64,000 bases of DNA from Paragonimus westermani (Eukaryota; Platyhelminthes; Trematoda; Plagiorchiida; Troglotrematidae): contig QNGE01000900.1 in NCBI GenBank assembly GCA_008508345.1, positions 42,289 to 106,288 on the forward strand, given 5' to 3'. A program made the position numbers and the translations under genes. Shown here piece by piece: positions 38,620-50,424 of the stretch. The notes under the pieces are model-generated. The model ran no database searches. It was not told where the DNA came from and saw nothing but the letters and a program-made list of their open reading frames with translations. Every line of letters begins with the position of its first letter. The first letter of the stretch is position 1.

Positions 38620-41600
38620 CAAAACCTCTTCTTTTTTGTTCCATTATTTCATAAATATGCCCTCTATGTAGCACCGATGTAGTGACCTACTTTAAACCAA
38701 GGTCACTGACTGCTGTTACAGATGAGGTTTGAAGCATTTCCAATGAAATATAAATGGCAAGGTCATCGATACTTCTACATACTTCCCCCATAAAATGGAA
38801 TGACAAATTTGAGGTCCAGCCTATTAAAATCAGTTTTAACCAATTCGGAGAACAATGTCCACTCCGGTGCTCGTAAAGGCGCAGATGGTACTGGAAACTT
38901 CGTGTAAACTCATGATATTGTTTTCATTTGTAATTCTGACATTGAGAAAATATGGTTCCAAACACATCTGCATCACTCTGACATTGATAACTGGAAGAAG
39001 TAAGTGCTCAGCAGTGCCTGGAATTCGCCAACTAATCTGCACAGGTTTGAACGGAGCTTGATGATTCAAATATTAGGGAATTGCAGTGGAAAACTTGTCA
39101 GATGCAAGTAGGAGCGAACGAAAAACTCTAAAATCAAATGTGTGGTGGAAAATGAGAGACACGAAAGAAAAACTAGCACAACATATGGTTCCAACCTATG
39201 AATCGTAACACGAGTAGTTTGACAATCGGTCCCTCACAGTGTTCACTATCATTAACGTCAGTAGTTATCTTGCATTTTTGTATGAAACAAGTTTAAACGT
39301 AATTTTCGGAAACACGTTAACCCCTCCACATTAACAATCACTACCACACAATGGCTTGTTTTCGAACTACTATAAAAATTCTTGTAAAGTGTTTGTCGAA
39401 TGTCACAGGGTATGGTGCATACCATCAACACTTTCAAATACATTATATACTTCAGTTCAATTAAGCCAAGCTTAATAAAATGCAATCCTCCAACTAATCA
39501 CTGCAGACGGTAACAGTAGTGCCAAAGAAATAAAACAAAATTGTTAGTTAATTACCGTCAGTAAGAACGATGGGATACGTTGTTACAAACCTGAAAATAT
39601 GCTCTCTAGGAAATTGAGGTATTGGCCAACTTGTAGTGGTTACATGAATTCTAGTTTTTTCATACTAGGTTGTCCCATATCTATTGAGCAAACTAAGCAT
39701 CTGCATTAAACTAAGATATCGATGAATTTTTTGGAGTGTCGTAGAGAAAGGTGACCTGCTCCGTTTAGTCTTTAATCGTCTATTTTCAAGTCTCTAGTGA
39801 TCATCTGAAATAATCTTTTAATGTTCGTTGTTCCTCCGACTGTGGGTTCTTTGTAGGCTTGTCACCAGTTCAAATTTTCTTGTTTCTGTCCAGGATGTAC
39901 TACTGGGAATACTTCAGTGAACGATTCTTTTCTGCTACCGTTAATTTAACTCTTCCGTCCAAAGACTTGCCGCAATTAAGTTTGTGTTATAAATGATAAT
40001 TATCCAAAATGGATTACGAAGTTTGATTTTTTTACCAGGGTAGCATTGATTGCAATCCACTGTTCAAACGATTTTGCATCTGACCCTGATTTAAGCTTTG
40101 TTAACTTTGTGTCTAGTTCACGTAGGTAATAAAATGTAGGTCACAATATTTTTGTCGCATTAATCTTACTACTATCAAGTGTAATAGTAACATCGCTTAT
40201 TCTGGATATTATGTGAAGTTATTCAAAATGGTAGCAGGCGCGACCGGTGGAATGTATTCCTACAGTAACAGAAAAAGAAGGCGGCCTTATAGACTTGCAA
40301 CTCTTAAACGGTGAATCAATGAGAAAATAGTTCCGGAAGAGAACGTAGTTGAGCGTTTACATACTATAATGTAGTCGTGCCTAATTTGAGACCTATGAAA
40401 CACTGGTCATCACAGTTGCCTTATGGAAGCTTGGTCGGAGGTGGTTCAGTGCACCGCTTGACGATACTACTGCCCTTATGCTCTTGTAAGGTGATTGCCA
40501 TAATGAAAAGTCACTTCCTTAGTATTGTCGTATCTCAGTTATTTCCCATCTACTACAGTTGATCGTTATTCATACTGACAAAGTTGTCCTGCGTCCGAAC
40601 GGTACTCCCCACAACGTCATCCTGACAAATGCAGCAAAGGCTGATAGAAATCTACACTACCTGGATTTACTCATCAACTTAGGGACCGACATGTGGATAA
40701 AACGTTAAATTTCTAGGAAGCCAGGGTGATATGGTCAATGTATTCGTTTAACCAATTTCAACCCTAGTGAAACATGAGTAACACAGTGAGAACATTGTTC
40801 AGTAAAGCTACCCTCATCTGTATATTTGAGTACGTAACACAAGAACCAGAAATGCCTACAAATTCAACCGGCAGAAACTGTTTCCGCAAGCGCCAAAACG
40901 GGTCAAAACCGAAAACCAGTGAGAATTGTGAGGTAGCCATTAAATTAGTAATAGTGAACTACTACCTGCACGGGATGTCGCAGACAATCTAAGTTGAAAT
41001 GGACCTAAAACACTGCCGAATTGTGAACAGCTAATCAGACGCACGGATCAACTGTGGGTTTAATTGAAGAGAAGCACTTTATTTGTGCAATCTCACATTA
41101 CGTACACCAGTTTTCATGCATGTGTGAAAAAGTCACTTAAGCAGAACTAGTGGATTACTGACCTCAGGAATGGAAGGAGCTGTATCCCAAAAGGCATTTG
41201 AAAGAGTCTCATAACACGACAATGCATTCTCAACAATAGTAAGCTTCCCTTTGTTTTATGGGTCGGATGACGACATCCTGGAGTCACAATTTGGAGTTGA
41301 ATTCAGCTTTTACCGTTATGGTGCCTCACCACAACCCAGGGGTCCTGAAACTTTCATGAGACCATCGAGATACACTAACTCAAATATGTGATGTTTGTTC
41401 AAAGCAACTATTTGTGAACCTCAAGCTGCTATATATCAGGGTTCTAATGAACGCTATTTACAAACTAATGTTTGATATCTGAGCCGCATTTGTTCATGCC
41501 TCCCTCATTGTATTGTATAAAATAACTTAAACGGCTCCCAGTTTTAAGCCATTTAGCACGGACGGACCAGTGTCAGCCTTCTGAGTATTTTGTCGAAAGT

Positions 41601-43623
41601 TCCGAAGGGATGCAACCTTTATAGACCTACATTGCGTAGTGTTCAAACTAATTTAACCAAGAAAAGCCTGCAGTCTTTTGGAGTGCTGCTACCTGTATGG
41701 TACACTGAGATGCCGATGCTTTCAAATTCACGAATTAGTTAATGGAAATGTTTTGAAAATTACTACTTTCAATTTAGGTTTATACAAGTGAGACGCACGG
41801 CGCAGCCTGGGTGTGCTGTTTTTTCAGAGAGGCAGAACAAGTCTTGCAGTTCCCCATCTAACCTGACCAACAATATACCGTCTTGTACAAACTTCCAGAC
41901 AGCGTGTTATACGCAAGAACATTAGTGTTTTCAATGTCTACAAAAAAAATTCAAAATCAGATTCAATTCACAAACCTGCTAAAATCACTGCATGTCACAT
42001 TTCAAAATTGGCGATCTCATATATTAGTTATAATGGTGGCAATCCAAACTACAACATGCAAAAACCTGCTACAATGTGGTCACTCTCTGTTACCCGCATC
42101 TAATGTTCTCTTTTCACAGCCTTGTTGTAACTACGGGAACACTACTGACCTGTATGCGTTTCGCATCTTCTCTGCCAAGTATGAGCAGCAACACAAAAAA
42201 ATCCAAGTACCACTGTCTGAGTGTCGGTTGGCCTGAAAAAAAAGCTAGTAAAACTTCAAGTCTTTAAGATTCAAGCGCTTTATCAGGTGAATTTTGAGGG
42301 TAGATTAAAAGATCAGATCAAGTTCAGCTAAAATTTTTTTCACAATCAGGTCAACGCCGATGAAAAATTTTATTAAACAACCTACCAGTAACAGTTTCAA
42401 AGCTCTATAGTGACGACAAACATTTTGTTGTGACTGTTTGTGAAATTCTGTTGGAGTACTTGACCCATATAATTACTTGGCGAATTCAATATGGTACAAA
42501 GAGATGGGTGAGCAATTAAGTTCAGTTGTGAAAATTTTTGATCCCGATGACTGCTGTTCCTTTGCTGTTCGAAGCCAAGAACTCTAACATTCATGGATAA
42601 TATTGTTTCATATTTCCGTGTCTTCAAAAATAATAAACTTGTCATAACACGTATTGGTAATAACGTTAACACAATGGTGTACGTTCTTCCATGATGGGCA
42701 TCTTTACTAAGGAGTTACCTGTTCACGGATACGATATGGTTAGTTATGAGATATATCATTGCATTACAATAATTGACAGAATTGACGACTGAATTACTAC
42801 CGAATAACCACTACAGTAACTTCGAACGAATGTTGTAGTCAGGTCTTACAGGTGACAACATAAATGGGCTCGCAGGTCAGACACGTGCGACTTCTAGTGT
42901 CGATCGGGTTTTCCGTCTGCCAGCAGCATGTCAAAATACAGTCAGAGGTTTTTCAAACTACTGTTTCTTCACAGAAACTGAGCTAAGAAACGTTGGTGCA
43001 TAACAAATGTTAGTGATTGATTGTCTGCGAATTCTCGGTCACCAAATGCAAAACTTGAGACAAAAAAACGCTACTGTTTATGGAATAACTAACCCACAAC
43101 ACCCACATCTAACTGTTGTTCCCAGTCAACATTTCTTGATTTGACTTTGCTGTTCTCATTGTAGGAACCGCATTTCACTGTACGCTTGGTTGTTGGCTGA
43201 ATTGGCTGGAAGTGATCCGAAGTCGGTGCTCAACGTTTTCATCCCAGTATCACACAATTGTTATTTGTAAGTTTCAAATGATCCTCTTAATGCGATTATG
43301 AGGCCGATCAGCTACACTTTTTGGTATGGTGAACAATGAAACCATAATAATCACCATCCTCAAGCAGTCGGTGATTTGCCACACACACGGTCTAACCCTT
43401 GGGACATACTGTTACCCCCTCCCCCTCCCCCGGAGTTCATAAATGTGTATCCGATTCATGACTCAAAGTGCAGATGAGCTCGCCCCAAATTCTGCGACAA
43501 TTGCGGCATGTCGTTAATAACACTTACGGATCCTTAGCTAATATGACAGATAAAGGCAGTTCACTAAGTCAACTACTTTAACCTCAATGACTCAACTGAA
43601 AAAAATGATAAGTATATTTGCAG
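38620..43623. other. Non-coding stretch, probably intron
   Basis: The longest frame (41883-42236 plus, 117 codons) is Gln/Thr-rich with no recognised motif and no start codon. A C-rich tract with three runs of five C lies at 43415-43431. No mobile element recognised. Confidence 0.4.
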
Positions 43624-43743
43624 ATGGTCACTCTCATTCGAGAATTCTCATCCAATGACGGGTTTCCACTTAAATGGCACTCAGATGACCAAATATTCAA
43701 ATCAGCTATCGATGTTACTGGAAAGCCTTCAGGAATTTCATTT
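43624..43743 (+). CDS. Candidate internal exon, hydrophilic
   Basis: Exactly 40 codons between an acceptor-like ATATTTGCAG (ending 43623) and a strong donor, TCATTT|GTAAGA (43744), with phase 0 on both sides. The product is soluble in character (GFPLKWHSDDQIFKSAIDVT, then GKPSGISF). I do not recognise the family. The phases would allow it to sit between the S6-like exon (leaving phase 0 at 36061) and the last exon if that starts at 45282. It would then form part of the variable S6-S7 linker of an otopetrin. This is inference from phase only. Confidence 0.35.
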
Positions 43744-45036
43744 GTAAGATCACACTTCCAGCTCACGTCTAACTGCAGCCTTCTCATTCAGATAGAAGTT
43801 TTGAATGAGCCACATTGAAAAAGAGAACTAGACTGAAGATTTATCTATGTTCTAGAGCCAATTAGTGATGCATACTCGCGCGTGGGTGGAGAATTACACT
43901 TCATCCCATGTGCTAATGGCGCGAAGAGGAGTGTTTTTAAATGGATAGAACCAGTCGTGAATTGTGCGGTTGTCAATGAAATAGCTACTGCTTCGAACCA
44001 TCATCACCGAGGCTGGTGCATTCAAGCCAACAACTTGATGTTTACTCTCAACACTAGAAAACTTATAAGCGTCATCATGTACTTGTAGGAAGCACAGCTT
44101 ATCTGCTTTCCGGTCATCGTATTAACGCAAACCGTGTCACAGCGAGCCTGAATTTATCGAGTCCAAGTGCACCCATGCTCCTCAACAGATTTAACACAAA
44201 TACATCTGAAAATAGCTGAGCTGAAATACAGGTAGATCGTGTGAATAGTACAATTCACTTTGCTGCTCACTGTAAGCACCATACTGGTGTACACGCTGGC
44301 AAGACTGTGATCAGATCCACCCCCACTTTAAGTGATTTTAATTACGTTTCGTTTAGAATGACTGAGTGCTCGGTGATGAATAGACCTCGATATATATTTG
44401 AATAGTTCTTCGATTATCTTTAATGGATGTGCTCAGACATGGACCGATTATCCGTGCAGCCTTCAGCCAACAGTGAGCCACGACATTCATCAACCACGAT
44501 GGTTAACCTATTTTCTAATGGAGTAATGGCTATCAAGTGCGTTATCTGTGAAAGAGTCAGCTTTAACTTAAAGGTTGAAGTTCACTGTTCTTTATTTCGA
44601 ATAGGTCGCCTGCAGGCTGAAAGTCGGATAAGTTTGTTTCTGCTTTAAGGTCCATTTACCTGCGGGGAGTGAATCGCAACAGACTGCCAGTTGAGTGGCT
44701 TCTAGTTTTGACTTCATTAAGTGGATCTGACGCACACAGGCCCATTTATACGTATAAGCAGAATCCTCGGAGGCTGGTGCGTTGAAGTGAGCTTATCTTT
44801 ATCAACAATCTGTTCGTAACTCAAGATTTATAAATATTTCGTTCAAGTGTATCAAGATTGTTCATAATTGACTTGATTGGTGTGTTATTTACTGAAGTAT
44901 GAGAGAAAGAATCAGAGCAAAGCAAGCCGCTTTCGGTTGCAAACTTTGAAGAAATGTCCACTTTTAAAGTGGTTCTGATGCGCTCTCTGGTAGTGATATT
45001 TCTTTTGCCTATCTCATGACATTTTTTATCGTTCAG

Positions 45037-45932
45037 GCTACTTGTGGATTTTATGGAACCAGTGCTGGATACACCAGTTAGAGGGAACAAAAACTCCATA
45101 TGGTCACACAGTTGGGAATCGCCAGAAGCGCTCAGTAAGATGGCTGCATACTTCGACCATGAAATTAAATGCGTCTCAGGTACACTCACGCCTAGTCCAC
45201 TCTGCCTGTACCAGAGCATCAAATCGTGAGCGGCGTTTGAAAACGATACATGTTTCCCACCCACCCATTTCCTACAGTCAGGTTGTTTCTAACCTCTCCG
45301 GATTGTTTGTCCTATCGACCAGTGTACTAATCGTTCTGTGTACAGATGTGATCAAACCTCTCAGTCACGCTACTGGTTACTGGATTCAGCTCATGTGGGC
45401 TATACTTGTGGCTAGTTTGACGGTATGCCTTGAAGTCTATTACAGTCGGAGGATTTTCGTTTCAACAACGAAGTCTGCCAAGATCGTCATATGTACGGAA
45501 ATCAGAGGGTCTCTGTGGAACCCTTTAATTTTGCTCACATTTGTCGGTTCCCTTGTGTTTCATACTCAACCCATCATTACTTTGATTTACAGCTTGTTAA
45601 TTCGTCAACATCTTCCCATTCCATCCATTATGATATTCAGCTTGATTCATGGGATCTTGGTTTTCGACACGATTTTTCAATATCTGATTCTCATGGAAAT
45701 AGACCTAATTTGTTCAAATCGAACCTATTGGTATCAAAAGTTACGTGACTTTTTTAGGCTTCTAACTCTTTTAAATATTTCTTTGGTAGTCATAATTCCA
45801 GCTATTTTAAACAAAGCCAAAATTCCCGAACTTAACATGTCGCCCGTGATTCACCAACAATTTGCTTATCCAATGTTCCTTCTTTATCGAGTGTTGGTAA
45901 TGATTTTTACAGTGGATATTATTTGCATGTGA
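45037..45932 (+). CDS. Otopetrin-like proton channel, 3' terminal exon (helices S7-S12)
   Basis: The longest open frame in the window, ending in TGA at 45930-45932. The exon probably starts at 45037 (acceptor TTTTTTATCGTTCAG) or at 45282 (acceptor TTTCCTACAGTCAG); both keep the same frame. Counted from 45042, hydrophobic helices lie at residues 83-101, 112-135, 158-186, 195-222, 233-255 and 274-295, as for S7-S12. Family-like spots are FDTIFQYLILMEID (S10, where Q-T-x-F-I is usual), KLRDFFRLLTLLNISLV (S11, matching K-P-G-R-E-x-x-x-F-L-L-x-x-N-x-x-L-W) and PMFLLYRVLVMIFTVDII (S12, matching P-L-x-x-F-Y-R-F-H-S-x-x-x-L-x-D-I-W). The S12 RFH triad is RVL here, so this is a divergent member. The protein would conduct protons across a membrane as a dimer. 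A polyadenylation signal follows 149 bases after the stop. If the exon begins at 45037, the first 80 residues are basic and unlike the family. Confidence 0.6.
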
Positions 45933-46080
45933 TCCAAAACTTTTCTAACGTTGCTTTTGTGCAAGGTGACTGACATTCGATGACGTTTGTAACAAGACTT
46001 CGAAATACTTGGTAGAAATACTTAATGGCCAGTTGTAATTCTGAACTGTTTGTTATTCAGTTAGAACAATAATTTGAGCA

Positions 46081-46086
46081 AATAAA
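46081..46086 (+). promoter_or_regulatory. Polyadenylation signal AATAAA
   Basis: A canonical hexamer 149 bases downstream of the stop of the otopetrin-like exon, in a T/G-containing context. It implies a 3' untranslated region of roughly 170 bases and supports 45037-45932 as a terminal exon. Confidence 0.55.
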
Positions 46087-46704
46087 GTGACTGATATATA
46101 GGGTTATAATTACAGTCCGCATTATCGGTGGCAGATGGTACGACAGAGAACCTGATAGTAAGCTACCGCTGGGTTACCTTTTTGTCAAAGTGACTTATCG
46201 GATCAAATATGGGAGGTGTTCAGAATAATTCAGTCAAAGTCACTCGAAAGATAGTTTAATTAATGATATCCCATCGATTATAGACTGTAGCCGGAGAGAT
46301 CACTAAGAATTTAACTTTGCGTATAGATATTGTGACAGTTATTCACTCATTTGTTGGAAGAAAATCCACATGAACCTACGTAATTATCCACACTGCCCAT
46401 CTTGCAGAACACAGTAAGTTAGAGCGATATTTCACTTCCAATATAAGCTGAAACCTTGACGGCCTCGCTGGTGATCAAACCATAAGTCCGAAGGTTCCAG
46501 TAGATCTTGAATACTTTACAATTCATTTATCGTATTAGAACTTTACCTCCCAAAAACTTACTTAACACATGTTCCCGTTAGCACAAAATCAGAACAATGA
46601 AACTATACAGGTCATTTTGCTGGGTACAAACAAGCGACATAGTTCTATTGCCCTGATTATGAATTATCGAAAAGTACATATTTGTCAAACCGTTTGTTTT
46701 ATGA

Positions 46705-46984
46705 CTAAACAGGAATTTTCTCCCAAAACCTAAATGTTTTTCCATTTTTCAGCTTAGGATTTCCATATAAGGGTTTAAGTTCTGTGTTTAGCGAACCACT
46801 GGGTTTAGAAATAAGACACACGAGTTTAATCTCTCGGACTGGATGAAACCGGACTACATTTTTATTGCAATACTGAAAGACCAATACTGAGTGACCAAGG
46901 TTATGAATTGTAGAAAGGTAATGAGGAACTTCGTGAAAATCAACAGAAATGAAAGAAACGTCTTTAATCACATACTCATTGAAG
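46705..46984 (-). CDS. Minus-strand open frame next to a SINE, unknown, doubtful
   Basis: An open minus-strand frame (about 94 codons) that begins just where SINE copy B ends and stops at 46705. Composition is protein-like (VDFHEVPHYLSTIHNLGHSV, then a basic C-terminal third). There is no recognised motif and no clean splice pair. It could be a chance frame within further repeat sequence. Confidence 0.2.
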
Positions 46985-47160
46985 AGCACATTACAAACAG
47001 TTGGTTTTAGCTACTACAGACGAAGCGGTGGACAGCTGGTTCGACTTAGTTTGGTCTCATCAACACCACGGACGTCCGAGAACGGGACCCATGATCTGTA
47101 AAAATAAGCGACTGATTGTAGTCCAAACACTTATTTACTAGACCACAGATTTGTGATTAC
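46985..47160 (-). mobile_element. tRNA-derived SINE with hammerhead domain, copy B
   Basis: Read on the minus strand: A-box-like TGTGGTCTAGTA (47137-47148), B-box-like GAGAACGGGACCC in plus orientation (47078-47090), then the hammerhead segment at 47019-47076, then a short tail. It is clearly homologous to copy A on the plus strand at 61.2 kb. The 15-mer CTACAATCAGTCGCT is identical in both (plus positions 47107-47121 here and 61261-61275 there). Polymerase III promoter boxes of tRNA type followed by a hammerhead match the architecture described for the schistosome Sm-alpha SINE family. Boundaries are approximate. Confidence 0.75.
47019..47076 (-). ncRNA. Hammerhead ribozyme (type I, short stem III), copy B
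   Basis: On the minus strand the elements come in order. Outer stem I strand is GACG, then a 3-base internal loop, inner stem I GTGGTG, core TTGATGA (CTGATGA expected), stem II GACC with an AAACTA loop to AGTC, and conserved GAA. A very short stem III region ends in GTC, the predicted cleavage site. Inner stem I CACCGC pairs over six positions with GTGGTG, and outer strand CGTC pairs with GACG. The internal loop in stem I and the two-base-pair-scale stem III match Sm-alpha hammerheads. Defects are C3 to T in the core, a C-A mismatch in stem II and a non-A at position 15.1, so activity is probably reduced or lost. Confidence 0.65.
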
Positions 47161-47164
47161 TTGG

Positions 47165-49250
47165 GTTGCAGAAAGGTATGTGCACTACTTTTCTTATCTG
47201 TTGCTCTTCTTTTCGCCTAAAGCCTAAAAGTGATCAGCCGTTTTATAATTAGCTTGCAAACGAGCACAGTTTGGTGGATACTTGCTAGTTTACAGGTCAA
47301 CCAATAAACGGCTGCTCAACTGCAGTCTATGAGCGAAAAGAAGCGTAACAGTTAAGGAGACGAACTTAATGTCATATATTAGCCGTGGTAATAACTGTTT
47401 CCATGTTGCTAAGGAAATAGTACAATTTTTTACTGTTGGATAGAAAACAGGTTAATATATCAACAGATCTTCTGCTTGCTGCCACTTGGACGTATGAAGG
47501 AACTCTTCCCTGATGACTACGTTACAGCCGATATTGTGTTCCCTCGTAATATGTATATGTACATTTGATCACAGTATCTAATGTTTGGACTAAACTTTCC
47601 GTTTCTGTGTCCCAAATTCTACAGATATTCTGTGAAATATGATCATGAAGAAATCAAATCAGAACAAACCTAACCTTCTAAGTTCGACTGCCATGTTGTA
47701 TAAATGATTGCAACTGATCACACGGTTGTAGATAGTTGACTGGGGAGAGGAAATGAACAGCAAAAAAACATTTGTTGTAAAGAATTCAGCTATTCGGTGT
47801 CGTCACTGACCTGTTTTAACCACTGTTCCGGATTACCACATGCTTTTAAAGAGGTTACTGTTTGTGTTTGAGGAACATCTGAAACAGTGCAAAAGTACAA
47901 GAAGCTTTGCACCTTGTTTGCCCAATGTACTTTTTAGGTAATCAGTAAAAACCCACATTCAATGATTAGTCATCCTACGACTAGGGTCCAAGAGCAGCAG
48001 TCGTAATAAAAATTCACCAGTGACTGTATATCATTTACAATGAAATAAGCTACGAGGCTGACACCAAATAGACAGGCAGCATTGATCAGAACGAGATCGG
48101 ATCTTAGTTCAGTTTCGTGTTATCCACAAGGATTCAACGCAGAAGCATCTCAGTTGTTCACTGGAAGTTAGTTCGTTGGCATCATTTCCATCATCGCGAT
48201 TGTCATTGTTTGCATTATAACCTGTTTTATCATAATCGTCACCGGCAGTGATGTATTAACTCCCGACACTAAAGTTGAACTTCCATGCATCCAAGGGAAA
48301 AGGTCAAACAGTCAGCACGCTTTTTTGAACATTAATGAATACCAGTGAATACCTATGCACCAGTTCTTTGGGCCTAGTTGCTTAGCGTCGAATTTCTTTT
48401 AACCTGCAGACAAATAATCGAATTCAAACCGAAAGTACGTCGATATCAAGTAGTGAGCTTCCTTGGTTCAAGGAAAATGCGAATAGAGATCACAAAGCAT
48501 GTAATACCATAAGATAATGGATCTGAGTTAATCATACTACACAACTTGTTCCTTTATTGTAAGTAAAAAGTGCGTGTGTGAGAATATAGACACATTGCCT
48601 GTTGCTGTCAAAATTAAGACATTATTGATTCTGTGCCACTTTGGTCTCCATTTCTACCTGTAACTTTTGACGCTATACGGAAACCAGCTGTTGTTAGTTG
48701 CTCAGTTTTTGGTGTTGGGTCTGTCTCATTCAGGAATTCTAATTCACTGTCTGCGCGGAATGATTTGAGATGAATGAGGATCATGGCTCTACTAAAGTTT
48801 GGAATGAATTAACGCAAGCGATTTGGAGTTCCCACTGTTTTGGTGACGCCCACAACCGTAAAACTCTATTGCAACAGTAGCATTCGCTAGCGAAACACAT
48901 CAACTATAATTAACCAGGATAAACAGAGATAGTTATGTTTCTTGGGGTATATAAAAATGCGCCAGTTACCATTGAATCACACGATAAGCTAGTGGACAGA
49001 AAGAATGACATCAACGGACAAAAATTGATCGCTTTTATCGATGCAATCCCCGACTACTCATCAGTTATCCCGTTTAGTTGGTTTTTGGGGTGTTTACTGT
49101 TTCCACCCGCATGGATCGTCAAACCATCACCGGCTTTCTTAGAACAATTTTTATTTGCCTGATTACAAACAGAATTTACGAGACAAAGTGTGAGATTAAC
49201 CAACAACAGGGCAAAGGATTAATAGGATTCTGCTACTTACCTCTGTTAAG
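47165..49250. other. Non-coding stretch
   Basis: Only a weak plus-strand ATG frame at 48935-49162 (75 codons, no recognised motif). No repeat family identified. Confidence 0.4.
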
Positions 49251-49542
49251 TTGCGATTTTACCTGCCGGAAATTGTTAGTTTAAAACTTACTGCAAGATA
49301 TCCCAATGAAAAAACGGGGGGCATTATAATTTCAATGTATCTACTTAGTAAAGGCAAATATACCCAGTCAACTTCCAACCCGAGATTGTTTGATTTCTGC
49401 CATAACGAACATTTTAGTCAGCCACAACTAGCCGACACTAGTCTAACAAAAACACAAAGAACTAAAAATTACGGCAAATTGATTAATAGAAGTCGCAAAA
49501 TGAGGATCGCGATGATCAGTTTTAAAAGGTACACAACCGAAG
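49251..49542 (+). CDS. Candidate exon, basic protein segment, unknown
   Basis: The frame opens right after an acceptor-like pyrimidine tract (TACTTACCTCTGTTAAG, ending 49250). It remains open to a donor-like GGA|GTGAGTAA near 49543. The product is about 97 residues and increasingly basic toward its end (RTKNYGKLINRSRKMRIAMI, then SFKRYTTEG). No motif recognised. Neighbouring frames at 48935 and 49586 could be coding too, but they lack such signals. Confidence 0.25.
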
Positions 49543-50254
49543 GAGTGAGTAAAAACTTGAGTTAAACATACCTCTGTTTTCTGGCATGTTGAATAGTGTC
49601 GAGTGTTGTTTGGTCTCCAATCTGCAACCTGGGTGCATCTTAGTTATACATGTTTCGACAAACATTTCTATTAAATTTGGATGTCCAATTGACCAGATAA
49701 TTGTTGCTTTTAACCTAACACAATATAGACAGTGCAAAAATCTGAGAACTGATATCGTTCAGGTTGTGAAAGCACCTGTCTCATCCTAGTGTGATCTTAA
49801 ACTGCAACTGTTTGAACCTAATTAGCAAGGTTGTAATGTCTAGAAATATAACGGTTGTAGGCATTTCATGTGAGTCACATCCGGCCAAACGAGCTGATTT
49901 GGTCGAAGTAGTTGTAACTTGTTTGAAGCTCCGCCAGTTGTCGGAGAATATAGTGCTCTCTAGTTAAATTCATTAGGTAAAGCACAACGACTGGCTGCTT
50001 CGAAACAGTGAGATTCCTGCTAATTCTTCAACGATCAGCAAAACCACAAATTACATTACTCTTGAAAATGAGGATACTGGTATTTAAAATGCAGCCATTG
50101 GAAACGATTTCACTGATACAAGTATGCTGCTTCGTTGAATTCCGCTTAGTGAACATTGTCAGGTCTCCTTTTGGGAAATGGTCCGGATGGTTTAAACAAC
50201 CAGTATGCGTTCAATCTATTTCTGGTTGTTTTTGCGAACAGTCCCTCGGGTGAA

Positions 50255-50420
50255 CACTGTTGAAGTGATAGACAATTTTACTGCACTTCAGTAACACCAC
50301 ATATATCAGCGATTCGAACCGAGGGCCGGTGAATAGACGTTGAATTTTTGCGCCATCAAGGAATACTTGTCCAGACACGGACCTAGTAGACCACAGGGTT
50401 GCAGTCACTGTGGCGGTCAC
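50255..50420 (-). mobile_element. tRNA-derived SINE, copy D (degenerate)
   Basis: On the minus strand: A-box-like CCTGTGGTCTACTA (50384-50397) and a nearly perfect B box, GGTTCGAATCGC (about 50309-50320). The spacing is longer than in copies A and B. Downstream of the B box, GTGGTG is followed after a gap by a TTGTC...CACTTC pattern. This corresponds to stem I and the cleavage region of copy B's hammerhead, but the CTGATGA core is not preserved. Same family, older or more damaged copy. Confidence 0.55.
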
Positions 50421-50424
50421 TTTT

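Noticed and set aside
44821..45264. 147-codon minus-strand frame overlapping the otopetrin-like exon start
   Set aside because: It lies opposite two open plus-strand frames with good splice signals and a family-like continuation. The minus product has no recognisable feature and is best explained as a shadow.
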